NCBI GenBank assembly: GCA_030272155.1
Contig: CP126197.1
Location: forward strand, 5,448,001 to 5,512,000
Direction: 5' to 3'
Length of the DNA stretch: 64,000 nucleotides
DNA from: Tetradesmus obliquus
Lineage: Eukaryota; Chlorophyta; Chlorophyceae; Sphaeropleales; Scenedesmaceae
This document shows, one piece after another, positions 1-20,313 of the stretch. Below the pieces are notes generated by a model, which saw nothing but the letters and a program-made list of their open reading frames with translations, was not told where the DNA came from and made no database searches. Position 1 is the stretch's first letter, and every line of letters begins with the position of its first letter. The position numbers and the translations under genes were made by a program.

Positions 1-8733
<8,733 letters not shown>

Positions 8734-8840
8734 TGCAGGTGTGATGTTGATCAAGTGTGGTTGATTTTGTCCTGGCACTTGAATCGTCAGCAGCACAGCA
8801 CTTGTGAGGTGCATGCAGCTGCTGTTCCATTGTGCAAAGT

Positions 8841-8845
8841 TGTAA
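8841..8845 (+). promoter_or_regulatory. Probable TGTAA poly(A) signal of the FtsHi1-like gene
   Basis: TGTAA lies 108 bp after the stop. TGTAA is the usual chlorophyte polyadenylation signal. Confidence 0.5.
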
Positions 8846-9589
8846 ATCCAACCCGCTGGGTATGATCGATTTGTGTCAAAATGCAAAACAAATCCTGCTG
8901 GGGGGGATGCAAAACAACCCCTGCTCAAGGACCACTTCTAGCCATGTGAGTACTCATTATGCTGCATTATACTTGCAATGATTGACCTGCTTGCACGTTA
9001 TACCAATTTTGTACTGCTCGGGGGACGGGATCACCCTCAGGGCAGGCTGGCCTGTGTGATCAAGACTTGCCCACCTTAAGGCTCTCCGTGTCATCAGCGA
9101 AGACCCGCAGTTTTTGAAGTTGAAACTGGCTTGTTAAAGGCTGGATCCGACCGGTGGTTGGCTCAGCCAGTAGCGCAGCTGCGTGGGAGTCACCCTTAGC
9201 GCCTAGTGACTGCCCTTGTGAAATGGCCGTTCTCCACGTCAGCGCAACCGCCTGCGGCGCCGTGTCAAACACGTCGCGTTCTTGTTTGTGAGAAAAAATG
9301 TTACCACAGCTCCTTTGATACCCTTGCCGATGGACTCAACCGCAATGCTACCCCGCTGCGAGGGTTGTGTCTGGTCACTCTTGTCACCTGCCATTGGTGA
9401 AGGAGCTGCTGCTTTTCTGTTTCATTGTTTTGCTTTGATCAGTGTTTGAGCTGATAAAGGACAACAAACATGCAGTAAGCCGGTGAATGATTCACCAGCT
9501 GCCCAAAAGTACATTTGTTTGGACTGGGGACACGGGCACGTTCGGGTGCGTTGATATTCATCGTGTTCTTTACCTTCGACACATACAAA
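8846..9589. other. Intergenic, upstream of the gp78-like gene
   Basis: No coding frame with splice support, no RNA gene and no clear TATA element was found. It is the only candidate promoter region for the downstream gene. Confidence 0.5.
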
Positions 9590-12500
9590 ATGCCACGCGC
9601 CCCGTCGTCGCAGTCAGCTTTCAGGCAGCTATATTTCCCAGTTTGCTCGGCGGGTCTCGTTTACTGCTTGTCGCAACAGTATAAGCTTGCAGATGATGGA
9701 AGACAACCGTATCGGATGGCAGGAGTCCTTGCACAGTGAGTGTTGGCTTGCAGGGGGTTGTGATTAAGCCTGGAGGACAGCAGCGTTCCGATCCTGCGTT
9801 TCGGAATCATGTAATAGTATCTATTTCTAGTCTGAGCTGTTTCAAGGTTGTTCGGTGGCACTTCACGTAGACAGGTTCACCAAGTGTCAGTTGATGTGGT
9901 CAGCTGTATAATTTCACGTCGCACGGACGCCAGCTATTATTGCAGCCTCAACAGTACACAGCATGCAGTCTAATAACGCTGTTTTGTTGCGCTGCATTGC
10001 AGGGAGTGCTCGCGTGCCCTTGCATGGGCACGTGCCACCTTCTCCAGCGGTCTGCTGCAAACTCAGCTAGGCGTGCTGCTCTTCTGCACAGCGGTGCTTG
10101 TGTGCTGCGCCCTGTCAGCTGCTGCGGCAACGGTGAGCTGCCCTACCTAGCAGTAGCTGCGTTGCACCATGCATGCACGGGGTCTGCACCTGCAGCTGAG
10201 CTCGCCGGGCCAAGCAAGCCCCGCCACACGACATTATGCAGAGCAGATAAGCATCAGCACTCTATTGAGAAGACTGATTCTACTTCAGTAGATAACATTG
10301 ACTTCATTCAGTTCAAACAGCGGCTTCGAACAGCAGCATGCGCCTGTCCAGCAGCCGAACTAGCTCTCAACAGCTGCGCTATGCCACCATGCATCTCCCA
10401 CTTGCAGGACTGCGTCTGCTCACACTGCCCTCCCTGTGTGTTGCTCTTGCTGCCTCTCAACCTCCCCAACTGCCTTGCAGGCGATCTTCTGCGTTGAGGC
10501 TGAGCCAGTGACTGACTTGCAGGAACTGCCCCTGCCCACACTGCCTGCTGCCACGGCTGCACCTAACCACTCTGCCATCGCTGCATCTAACTGCCTTGCA
10601 GGCAATCTTCCTGGGCCCTCTGAGTGCCAGCGAGGCGTTGAGGCTGAGTCAGCGGCTGCTGCGCTACCTGCTGGCGCAGGCGGTGCTTGCAGGAAGCCTG
10701 GGGCTGGCCCAGCAGCTGCCACTGCTGACGTGGCTGCCCTGGTGAGCAACAGCAACGATAACATGAAGCAGCGTGAGCAGCCGCCTAGCGCCTGAGTTGT
10801 GAGGATGTAACAGTTGAAGCTAGTGGGCTGCTCGCAGACAGCTTGGAGCTGGACCAGCAGCTGCCACTCATGACGTGGCTGCCCTGGTGAGTGATCTAGC
10901 TACTTTCACAAACCTTAGGCGATGTGTAGGGCTTGAGGCGAGAGCTGTAGCTTGCAGGAGGCTTAGGGCTGGCTCAGCAGCGGCAGCTGCTGACGTGGCT
11001 GCCCTGGTGAGCGACTTTGAGCTGTTTCACAGAAACATTTGGGCGATGTGTAGGGCGTGAGGCAAGAGCTTGAGTGTGCTGTAGCTTGCAGGAAGCCTGG
11101 CGTGTAGGGCTTGAGGCGAGAGCTGGGCCTGCTTTATTGTAGCTGGCACGCGGCCAGGCCTGGCACAGCAGTTGCAGCACCACATCAGCCGTCAGGTACA
11201 GCAGCATCAGTGCTAGCACGACAGCAGCAGCTACAGGCGGACAGTTGTGATCCGCGTTGTGTTCTGCCTGTGATGTGCTGGCTGCTTTGCTGCCCGCTTT
11301 GTCTGCATGGTATGTGTTGCCCCTGCTGCGCATGGCAGTCTGGCAGGCATCGGGCAGCTGAACATGTTCACATCCCCTGTCCTTCAGCTGACCTGGAGTG
11401 CTGCCGGCTGTCTGCGTTTCTGCATGTCTGCTGCGGTGCAGGCTTGCAGGCATTTGGCGAGCTGAAGATGTTTGCATCACATCTGTGCTACAGCTGACCT
11501 TGAAAGCTGCCTGCCGTCTGCGTGTCTGCTGCACAATGCAGGCTGGCAGGTATCGGCGAGCTCAAGATGTTTGTGGGCCTCTGCAAGGACCGCACCGCAG
11601 GCCTCTCAGTAGCCCCCGCAGTCACGCTGCAGCGGCACATGCGCACGCTGTGCCTGCTGCTGCTGGTGCTGGCCGCAGATGCTGCCGGCTGGCTGCTGCT
11701 GGGCTGGCAGTACCGGCAGCGGCAGCTGAGCAGGGGCGTGTGCTTGCTGTTTGCGCTGGACCTGGCAGTGGTTGCAGTAGATGCGGCGAAAGCGGCACTG
11801 AGGTATGTGAAGATATGCGGGTTTGGCGCCCTGTGATGATGATTTATAGAACAAAATGATTGGAAACCAACTTTTAGCGCCAGCAGGCGCCTGGAGGCTC
11901 AGGAACTCTAATACCATCTTTCCCCCTTAAATCGGGGCAGCAAGCAGCGGCAGCAGGTTGTTGATCTGTTTACTTTGAAACTGTATATTGCGCTGTTGTG
12001 GCTGGCGTAATAGCTTGACACAGGTGCAGGCCAGTCAACAGCAAAAGAATGCAACATGCCTGCACGTTCTGCCACTTCAAGCTGAGCGCAATGTGTTGCT
12101 GAGGACAGAACATCCACTGATGCGCTTGGATTTGTGCTCGTTTTTTGTGTGTTGCAGCTGCACTGGCTTACTGCTTGATGAGGCGCTTGCAGACAGCCGC
12201 TTGGGCCTGCAGCAGCAAGCAGCAACAAGCCCAGCAGTAGCAGCAGCACCATCAGCAGCAGCAGCACTCTGCAGCCTTATCATGTCAGCCTGGCAGCAAT
12301 GGCAGGGCCACGGCCGGGAGGCATTTCTGTATCAAGCCAACCTCAACGCAGATTTGGCTGTACATGCGCTCACGATCGCACACCACATGCATGTGTGGGT
12401 GCTGCACGGGCTGTCGTGCCAGCTCTTTGATGCGCTGCTGCTGCTCGATGCGCGCAACGTGCTGCTCTCTGCGCTGCGCAAGCTGCGCTGTCACAAAGCA

Positions 12501-14740
12501 CACATGGCAGCCACTAGCAGCTTGGATGCTGCATTCCCAAACGTCCAAACAGCAGCAGCAGCAGCAGCATTCAGTGGATCTGACGGTGCAGATGCTGATA
12601 GTGAGGCTGCAGAGTGTGTCATCTGCAGAGAGGGCATGACATCAGCAAAGCAGCTGCCATGCGGCCACCTCTTCCACCTGCAGTGCCTGCGCGCCTGGCT
12701 GCAGCAGAGCACCTGCAGCAGCAGCGGCGGCAGCTTCAGCTGCCCGATGTGCCGGCAGACGCTGCTGCTGCCGGCTACTGCCGCTGCTGCTGCTGCCAGC
12801 CACACACACAGCCGGCAGCGGCAGCTGCTGCAGCACACATCAGGCTTTCATTCTCATCGGGCTTCTGCAGGAGCTTCAGGCCGTGCTTCAAGTTCAGCTG
12901 CAGCTGGCTCTAGCTTAATATCCCGCCTGAGCTTTGGACTGCTGTCAGCAGAGGAGCTGCAGCCCACAGCAGCAGCAGCGGCAGCAGCAGCAGCGCAGCA
13001 GGAGGCGCGGCTAGTGCAGCTGCAGGACAGCGCAGACAGCTGGGACAGGGATGACGCGCTGATGCAGCAGCAGCTGGACTCACCCGGCACTGAGGGCAGT
13101 TATGATGATGTGGCATTGCAGGAGGCACTGGTAGCTTCCTTGCAGGACAGTGCTGCCTGGAGTAACAATTACAGCAGCAGCAAGAGCAGCAGCAGCAGCA
13201 GCAGGAGTCCTGCTAATGCAGGTGACAGCGCGGCTGGGCCGGTGGGGGCTAGCCCCAGCAGCTACCGCAGCAGCAGCAGTCGTAGCTTCAGAGATGAATG
13301 TGTGAGGACTCCTGGTGATGGCTGTGATAGCATACTAGAAGCGCAGTCGAGCCAGCTGCTGCCATCATCACCAGCATGCGCTGCAGCCGCAGCAGCCGGA
13401 GGTCTGCTGGGGCAACGAGGCACTACAAAGAGCAGCAGCAGCGGCCGTGCAGCCAGCCCCAATCCTAGCTGTGGTGGCAGCTTGAGCCCTTATGGCAGTG
13501 CCACCGGCAGTCCACAGCAGCAACAGCAGCAGCAGCACTGTGAGGCTGCAGAGGCCTTCTACCTGCATCGTTTTGGTGACCCATTAGCAGGTGCGAGGGT
13601 GGCTTAGTTATTGCTACTGACCTGGTGACAGCACTGGATCCTCAGCAGCATTGCCGTCATCGCAACCAGCTGTGGCATTTTCGGCCTTACAGTTCGCTGA
13701 CTATCCCTGCACATAGATACTTACGTTGACAACGGCACGGTGCTGTGCACCCTGCCGACACTGTGCTGCTGTGTGCATGCCATTGACAGCATCACTGCCC
13801 GCTGCTGTTTGTTTGTGCATGTGCAGAGTCCGATGTTGTGCCTGAAGCTGGCAGCAGCCAAGCCTCAGGTACTCTAAACCGTGCAGCAAGCAGCATGGGC
13901 CGGGCAGCAAGCCGTGTGCTGAGCTCCCTCATTAGCAGATCACCCAGCCCCCGCAGCAGCAGCAGCAGCAGCAGGAGTGCGTCGCCGCTGAGCTCGCCTG
14001 CAGCAGCATTCTGTGCTGGCAGCGGCAATCAGTGTGCCACGCCGACGACTGGCGTCTCGGCATCGGGTGCAGCAGCTACAGGCTGCTCTAGCAGCAGCAC
14101 GCATAGCCACAGCCACCACCACACTTGCCATGAGCAGCAGCAGCAGCACGACCGGCAGGCCTTCACGCCGAGCCCTAGCGGCAGCAGGTGCAGCGTCTGC
14201 CACAAGCGCCGCATCAGGCACCCCTGCAGCCTCAGCAGCTGCAGCAGCAGCCCTCAGGATGCTTGCCAGTGCAGCAGCACAGCAGCTGGGGTAGCGAAAG
14301 CTGCTGTTAGCTGCATGCAGCCGAGTGGCGCAGCTGCGGCTGCATCTTCTCCTCCTTCTGCAAAGCGAGTGCTGCTCAGCAAGTATGCAGCGCTGAAGCT
14401 TGAGGTGGGCCAGCAGCAGCTGCAGCAACAGCAGCAGCAGCAGCAACCTGCAGTAGCAGCGGCAACACCTGGCAGTAGCAGCGGTGCCTATGTCAGCCCA
14501 GCGACCGCAGCTGGCTTGGCTTGGGTCGGCCCAGCAGCTGCTACTTGGACGCCATGCAGCAGAACAGGCTTGCAGGCTGAGGATGCGCAGGGCTGTGATG
14601 AGGCTGCTGCTGCTGTTGCACAGCGCATTGCCTCTCCGCGTGAGCCGGGCAGGCGCAGGGAGGGCGGCGTGTGGGGACGGCGGCGGCTGCTGGGCGCCAC
14701 CTCGCCTGCTGCTGAGTCAGCAGAGGCAGCAATGTGGTGA
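9590..14740 (+). CDS. gp78/AMFR/RIN2-type ER membrane RING E3 ubiquitin ligase
   Basis: Exons: 9590-9735, 10003-10132, 10602-10741, 11542-11802, 12158-13590, 13827-14740. Phases close to 1,007 residues. The ATG at 9590 has a good context (CAAAATGCC) and opens the frame. Seen: several hydrophobic helices in residues ~10-225 (for example LGVLLFCTAVLVCCALSA), a block like the conserved gp78/RIN2 membrane region (IFLGPLSASEALRL; KMFVGLCKDR; HHMHVWVLHG), and a RING-H2 at residues ~379-424 (CVIC, CGHLFH, CPMC). Residues ~543-558 match a ubiquitin-interacting motif (LQEALVASLQD). The tail is Ser/Ala/Gln-rich. Known: this family ubiquitinates ER proteins for degradation, and plant RIN2/RIN3 act at the plasma membrane with RPM1. 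No CUE domain was recognised, so the UIM may take its place (inference). Confidence 0.88.
10482..10640 (+). repeat. Eroded acceptor-side duplicate of the AIFLGPL exon start
   Basis: A TGCCTTGCAG-GC(A/G)ATCTTC junction occurs at about 10482 and again at 10602. The first copy diverges after a few codons. Confidence 0.6.
10690..11006 (+). repeat. Donor-side triplication, LLTWLPW exon end
   Basis: Exon ends with GTGAG donors at 10741, 10886 and 11006 (spacing 145 and 120 bp). The first is the exon and the others lie in the intron. A further eroded block follows at 11090-11180. Confidence 0.85.
11339..11600 (+). repeat. Acceptor-side triplication, LAGIGELKMF exon start
   Basis: Copies start at about 11339, 11442 and 11542. 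The third continues as exon 4; the first two carry frameshifts or substitutions. Confidence 0.8.
13104..13151 (+). other. Ubiquitin-interacting motif in the gp78-like protein
   Basis: The translated segment carries an acidic pair, then L-x-x-A-x-x-x-S-x-x-D, the UIM signature. It lies in otherwise low-complexity sequence. Confidence 0.6.
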
Positions 14741-15110
14741 TGTGCATTGGCTGTTTCTTTTTCGACAAATCAAACTGCTGTACGATAGTGCTCGTGCTTT
14801 GTCAGATTGTGGGAGATGCGGGCAGGCAGCGGCTGCTGGGCGCCACCTCGCCTGCTGCTGAGTCAGCAGAGGCAGCAATGTGGTGATGTCAACCGGCTGT
14901 TTCTTTTTCGACAAACCAAACCGCTGTACGATAGTGCTTGTGCTTTGTCAGATTGTAGTGGATGTGGGCAGGCGGCGGCTGCTGGGCGCCTCCTTGCCTG
15001 CTGCTGCTGCCCATCCAGAGGCAGCAGCGATGTGGTGATACGCACCAGCTGTTTTTTGACAGTGGTGTAGAGTGCTGGGAGATAGCACTTGTGCTTCAAA
15101 GGGTTGTGGT
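14676..15110 (+). repeat. 146-bp tandem repeat across the stop codon, 3 copies
   Basis: Matching GGCTGCTGGG blocks start at 14685, 14831 and 14977, exactly 146 bp apart. Each unit holds the last ~18 codons, the TGA and about 90 bp of 3' UTR. The first copy ends the protein; the other two extend the UTR. The third copy is the most diverged. Confidence 0.9.
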
Positions 15111-17183
15111 GGCAGCGGTGTCTTGGCAAGCCAGGTTGGTTATTTGTTGCTGTGACGATGATATGCAGCAATAGCCCCTTCGGCGGCCCATACATGTGAT
15201 AAGGCAGGAGGTGCCAACCTCCATTCAGCTTCTCGTTCAAACTACTGCATGAAGAGCTCTCATGCACACACCTGTACATTAGTCTGCTTGTTTGTAGCTA
15301 GCTGAGTGCCTGCATAGCTTGTGTCAGTGTTTGCAGCTAGCTCAGCGCCTGCATGTGCAAACCTGTTGCATCAGGCAGGCTGAAGATGCAAGCTTCTTAA
15401 TGCAACTGCCAGTCTGTTGTTGCCCGGTGGTGTCTTGTACTCTGCGCATGCTGGTCTGAGCCGCCAGGCTGGCCTCGTACTAAAATCATAGTTAGTGCAA
15501 GCACCTTGCGTGTGCTTTGCCGCAGGAGTGGCTGCTGCCAGAACATGCGCCGCATGATGACTGCTGCGGCGCATGACGCATGTCTGTGTACGTGGCTGCT
15601 GTGTTGCTCAATGCTGCTGGCAGCACAGCTCGCATGTACATGCTGGTGACAGCAGGTGTTCTTGGCGTTGTATTTCCTCAAATGTCTGTGTGTAGCGCCG
15701 GGATGATGCGTGCAGCATGCACATTGTTGGGAAGATGCTGTGTAGTTAGAGGTGCTGCGCCGGAGCTTCGCCTGAGTTCTGTTGTGCTGTGCTGCTCGCA
15801 GTTGTTACCCTGCGCACACCACAAGCAAAGGTGAATGCCTGCAAGAGATTCCTGCATTACTATCTCGCCTTTAGTCGCCCCGCTTAGTCACTCCGCAGTG
15901 GCGCCCAGCCCCTGCGCATGCATCATGGGTGATATGCTGTGGCTGAAATCTCTTGCGCATTCACAGCCAATTGTGCTGCAGCAGTGCGAGAGCATTTGCC
16001 AGTTCGTCACATTTGGGTGCTGTGAATGTGTGCTCACCAGCGCATGCTGTTTATTGCTGCAAACAACTTTAAAAGCGGCTGTTGCTTTATACCACTCTAT
16101 GGGTTGCTTTTCCATTGGCCCTGCGTGCCACTTGAGGTGCAGGAAGAGGGTGCAAATGTTACATGTAAATTGGCAAGAACACATGTTTGCATTGTCCCAA
16201 CCTTACTACATTGTAATTGAGTGCACAGCCAGCTGCTAGCACACTGCATTTTGAAAGCTCAAGCGCGGAGCTGTCATATATCATCATCATCATGTTACCA
16301 TTTAAGCCATAGCAACATCGGAGCTGTCATATATAACAGAACCGCATCAGATCCTGACTCTGCTAGCCTGCAGCGCAAAATGCAAGTCCGGGAGACTTGT
16401 GCAAAACGAAACGTCAGCTGCTGGCTACCTTGAAAAGCTCTTGCGGAAACACTCTGCAGCAACGGTAGCATGGTTGTACTCTACTGCACCAGCTGATACC
16501 CGGCCGGAATGCAGGCGTTGCCAGACACGCCTGCAACAGCAGTACCATTGCACCTCGTCCTGCATGCAGCAGGTGAGGGTAGCTGGTGCAACGATGCACG
16601 CTACACTGCATGTGCAGCAACAGCCAGGCCAGCACTTCCATGGACAGCGCACAAACACTGTAGGTGCCGCACAGCATGCTCTGCAGTCAAATGTCAAGTG
16701 CCGCGTAGGGCTGTTTGTATCGTAATGTAATACATGCCTGTTTGCCTGCAATGCCGTGCATAGTGTGCCTGCCACCAGCGCAGGACCATCCGGTGAGCAC
16801 ACCACAATTATGTACTCTCTATGTCTACAATGCCAGCAGATGCCACGCACTACTTCCCAACGCTAGCTTCAACCCAAGCTACAGACTACACAGAACACAT
16901 GAAACAGCTGGTGTACAATGGATGCAATGCATGTGCAACAGAACTGACAGCCACAACACATGTGTTGCGCAGTAAATCCCGCCAGGACGCTCCCGAGAGA
17001 GATGCGTGCCGAGCAGAGAACAGCTGACGCGCACCGTTAATGATGCAAGAGACCTGAATGTAACGGGCGCTGCTGCGCTGCTTTGCAAAGCTAGTGCATC
17101 ATGCGTCAGACGCCGCCTACACGCACGAGCGCAAACAAGTAATTGTTATAATGCACTTGTCTGTTGCTTCCTCCCTGTATTGC
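15111..17183. other. Intergenic between convergent genes
   Basis: No spliced or long coding frame could be supported. Composition is mixed and less CAG-rich than the genes. It holds the 3' flanks of the gp78-like and EF-hand-like genes. Confidence 0.5.
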
Positions 17184-19582
17184 TCAGCCCGACTTGAACT
17201 GTCCCTTCTTGTCGCCAAAAAGCTTGCGCCGCACATCTGCCAGGTCCCCCCTGTCTGCCGCATACACGCCCAGGATGCCCAGCAGCGGGCCCAGCAGCGG
17301 CGCTGGCAGCAGGCCTGCAGCAGCAGCAGCAGCAGCGGCGGCGGCGGCGGCAGCAAGCTGATCGCAGCGGCCTGCAGCCTGCTGCTGCACTCAATCAAAG
17401 CAAGCAGCTGCAACTGCAACATTGTTGCTGCCACACAACAACTGGGCACGCTTGCAGAACACGAAAACATGTGTGAACATACACAGCTGCAGCAGCTGCA
17501 GCAGCGGCGGCAGCAGCAGCAGCAGCCCAGCAGCTCACCCAGGATGGGCTTGGCGATGCCTCCCACCACAGGCACTGCCCGAATGGCCTTCTTCAGGATG
17601 AGCACAGCCGTGAAGCCCACTGCCATGCCCACGCCATACCTGGCGGCAAAACACAGAACACAGAGCAAAAAGAGCACAGGGAAGGGATAAGCAATGAGAC
17701 GTGTTGCAGAACACTGGGTGTAGCCAATGGCCTTCTTCAGAGTGAGCACCGCGGTGAAGCCCACGGCCAGGTGACAGCAGTAGCTGCTGCTGCTGCTGTT
17801 GCAGAGCAGCCTTGACGTGGAACACGTCATTCTGTGCATGCTGAGCGCGCATGCATGCATGTGCAACCATGTGCAGTTGCAGTTGCATGCGTATGCAATC
17901 CATTGCAGCGCTCGAAGCAACCACGCTGGCTGCAGTCTAACACATGCCAGCACACCAACACTCACTTCTGTGCAAAGCCGACTGCGCACTTGACTGCTGC
18001 ATACTTGAGGATTGCTACGTAGAGAGTCTGCAGCACACAGCGCACACACATCGCCAGGCAGCGGATCAGCAGCAGTTCCGTGACACACATTGCCAGCTTC
18101 AACACGCTGCAGTAGCAGCTCACCGTCAACTGTCGCGAAAGCAAAAAGCTGCATGAGGCAGGTATACGTATCATCCCTCCAACAACACGCAAGCAGCGCA
18201 GCAAGCAGTTGCCGTGCTGTGCGGTTGCACAGGCAGCGCCTACAGTGCACAGTCAAGTCAACCTCTGCAGCCTACGCCCAGCAGCTGAGCAGCTTCACAC
18301 AACTGCAAGCACTGCTGACATAGCAGCCATCCCTGCTTGCACATTGTTAACAGTGTATCACAGCAGTGCAGCAGCCCTGCCAGTCACCTAAAACTCTGCT
18401 CTGCTCTGCAATGCTGCCAACTCTGCTCTACTCTGCTTTGCTCTGCGGTGCTGCCGTCAAACTCTGCTCTGCTCTGCAATGCAGCCAGTCACCTCAAACT
18501 CTGCTCTGCTGACATCATCGCCCTCCTCAAAGCCATTATCCTGCAAGCAGCATGGTGGAGCCGCAGCAGCAGAGGCAGCACAACCAGTCTGTCAGCTGAT
18601 GCTCACCAAAAAAAGATGTGTGGCTGCAGCACTGAGACAACTGCATTTGCAGTATGGGGCTGTCCTGCCGCACAAGGCTTGAAGGCAACTCAATCATGTG
18701 CACCTATGCATGCATGTACATGCATGCATGTCGAAGCAGCATGCGTGCACACTGCTTGTGCACTGCCGCAGAATGTATCAGCGCGCCAGCAGGATGTTTT
18801 CCATCTGCTGCAAAAGTTGTGGGCTGCTGGCGCACCAGCAAGATCTTCTTGACCTCTTCTGCTGTTGGCTCCTTCACTTTGATGCCTGCGACGCATGAAA
18901 CACACAAAAGTCTCCTGAACCTGCTGTGGTGTAAAGTTCACCAGCCAAAGACGCACAAGGCAGGCAGCAGCGTCACTACTGTTAATGCAAGCCCTGCACA
19001 GCTGCCGCAGCAGCTGCTGCTGATTAGCACTCTTGAGCAAGCCGCCAGTGCATGCATGCATGGATGCATGCACACATTCCAGGCAGCAGCTGCACCGGTC
19101 AGCGCAGCAAAAGACAAACTTCCACAGCAATCACTGGCATCTGCTAGACAATCAACCCATCCGATGTAGCTAGGCAGGCGACTCACCAAAGTCGTCTACT
19201 GCTGTGCTGACATCCTGCAAGGATATTCAAGAGTATGCATGCGCGAGGGCAGGGTCAGCGGTATGCACTGCACAGCAGCTGCACACAAGCAGGTGGCAAA
19301 CCAGCGCTGTTCATGCCTACTGGAACGGTGCTAGAAGCATCTCTAAGCCAGCCATGTTGTAGGTGGCAAACACGCATGCATGCATGCAAACGCAGCTGAG
19401 AGCAGTGGAGCAAACCCTACCCGGAAGAAGTAGACAGTGGCAAGAGCCACATGGCTGATGGGTATACTGCCCAGCCCCCTCACATCTACTTGGTCAAAGG
19501 CGCTGTTGCAGGCTGTTTGGAACTGATCACTCTTGCGGATGAAGTCTTCTACTTTTTTGCTGACATCACCCAGGTACTCCAT
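17184..19582 (-). CDS. Small EF-hand-like membrane protein, plant/algal type
   Basis: Exons in transcription order: 19582-19421, 19214-19187, 18885-18836, 18540-18493, 18027-17966, 17639-17539, 17314-17184. The sum is 582 nt, giving 193 residues with all phases matching. Seen: a degenerate EF-hand-like segment (FDQVDVRGLGSI), a second loop-like segment (DNGFEEGDDVSRAEFE), then a hydrophobic C-terminal half (MAVGFTAVLILKKAI; LLGPLLGILGVYAA) that could form two membrane helices, ending in a Lys-rich tail. It resembles plant EF-hand proteins with a C-terminal membrane part, but neither loop keeps a full set of Ca ligands, so calcium binding is doubtful. It is head-to-head with the TraB-family gene. 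Role unknown. Confidence 0.8.
17700..17775 (-). repeat. Intronic copy of the AVGFTAVLxLKKAI exon segment
   Basis: A diverged second copy of the exon at 17539-17639 lies just upstream of it in transcription order. The real exon is the later copy, as expected for an acceptor-side duplication. Confidence 0.8.
18386..18515 (-). repeat. Short tandem repeats around the EF-hand exon donor
   Basis: Several ~30-60 bp copies of the AGAGCAGAGTTTGAG/GTGACTGG junction follow the donor at 18492 in transcription order. They are eroded to different degrees. Confidence 0.65.
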
Positions 19583-20313
19583 GCTGCTGCTGCTCCTGCT
19601 GCTGGCTGACTCAGGAGAGAGACTGCAAAGTTTGTGCAAACAGAAGCTCAAAAACACTTTTTGTGCTCGTTGATCAAGAAAAGTAGCAGTTTGTTTTACT
19701 TGCAATGTGTTGGCCGAACGAAAGACTTGTTTGCCTGGTAAAGGACAGCAGGTGCGGTGCGCTGAGCTGCAGGTAAAACATCACAAGTTACAGCTGCAAG
19801 TGAGAGCTTCTTTGCTTTGCTCCCTTGTCTTGCACCCTCAAACCGTTGCTGTCACACTGTCACATGGTCACTTTCGTCAGCTGCAAGGTGTTGACGCTTT
19901 GTGTGTATGATAACATAGGTTTCGGCGTTGACGAACATATGCCGGAGATGATCTCGGGTTCTGGTCGTGCCTGGTGCCAAATCTCGACTCTTCCGACTTG
20001 CTTGTCACGCACTGGTCCAGCAATAGCTGCGATTGCTCAATTCTGCAAACACACATAGACATAATTACACAAAGGACCAGGCATACACGCCATGATGCTG
20101 TCTCACAGTGCTGGAACTTCAGTCACTTCACATAGAGCAGCACCTGGCAGATGCAGGCAGCGTGGCTGCTTGCTGCGGGTGCACATTGCTACACCAGACA
20201 AGGTATAAAGGCCACTGCGCCGCTGCAGAATGTGCATGTCACGTGCTTGTGCTACTACCCATCTGATGCATCAGCAATGCTGTCAGGTCAACCCTGCATC
20301 TGCACATGGCACC
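19583..20313. other. Shared upstream region of a divergent gene pair
   Basis: It separates the start codons of the EF-hand-like (-) and TraB-family (+) genes by 731 bp and probably holds both promoters. No other gene was seen. Confidence 0.55.
20214..20220 (+). promoter_or_regulatory. Possible TATA box of the TraB-family gene
   Basis: TATAAAG sits 94 bp before the proposed ATG at 20314, a usual distance. The transcription start is not known. Confidence 0.4.

Noticed and set aside
18700..19390. TGCATGCA-rich alternating tracts (for example 18712-18730, 19048-19068)
   Set aside because: Could form Z-DNA or be motif sites, but such runs are common across the window and have no fixed position relative to genes.
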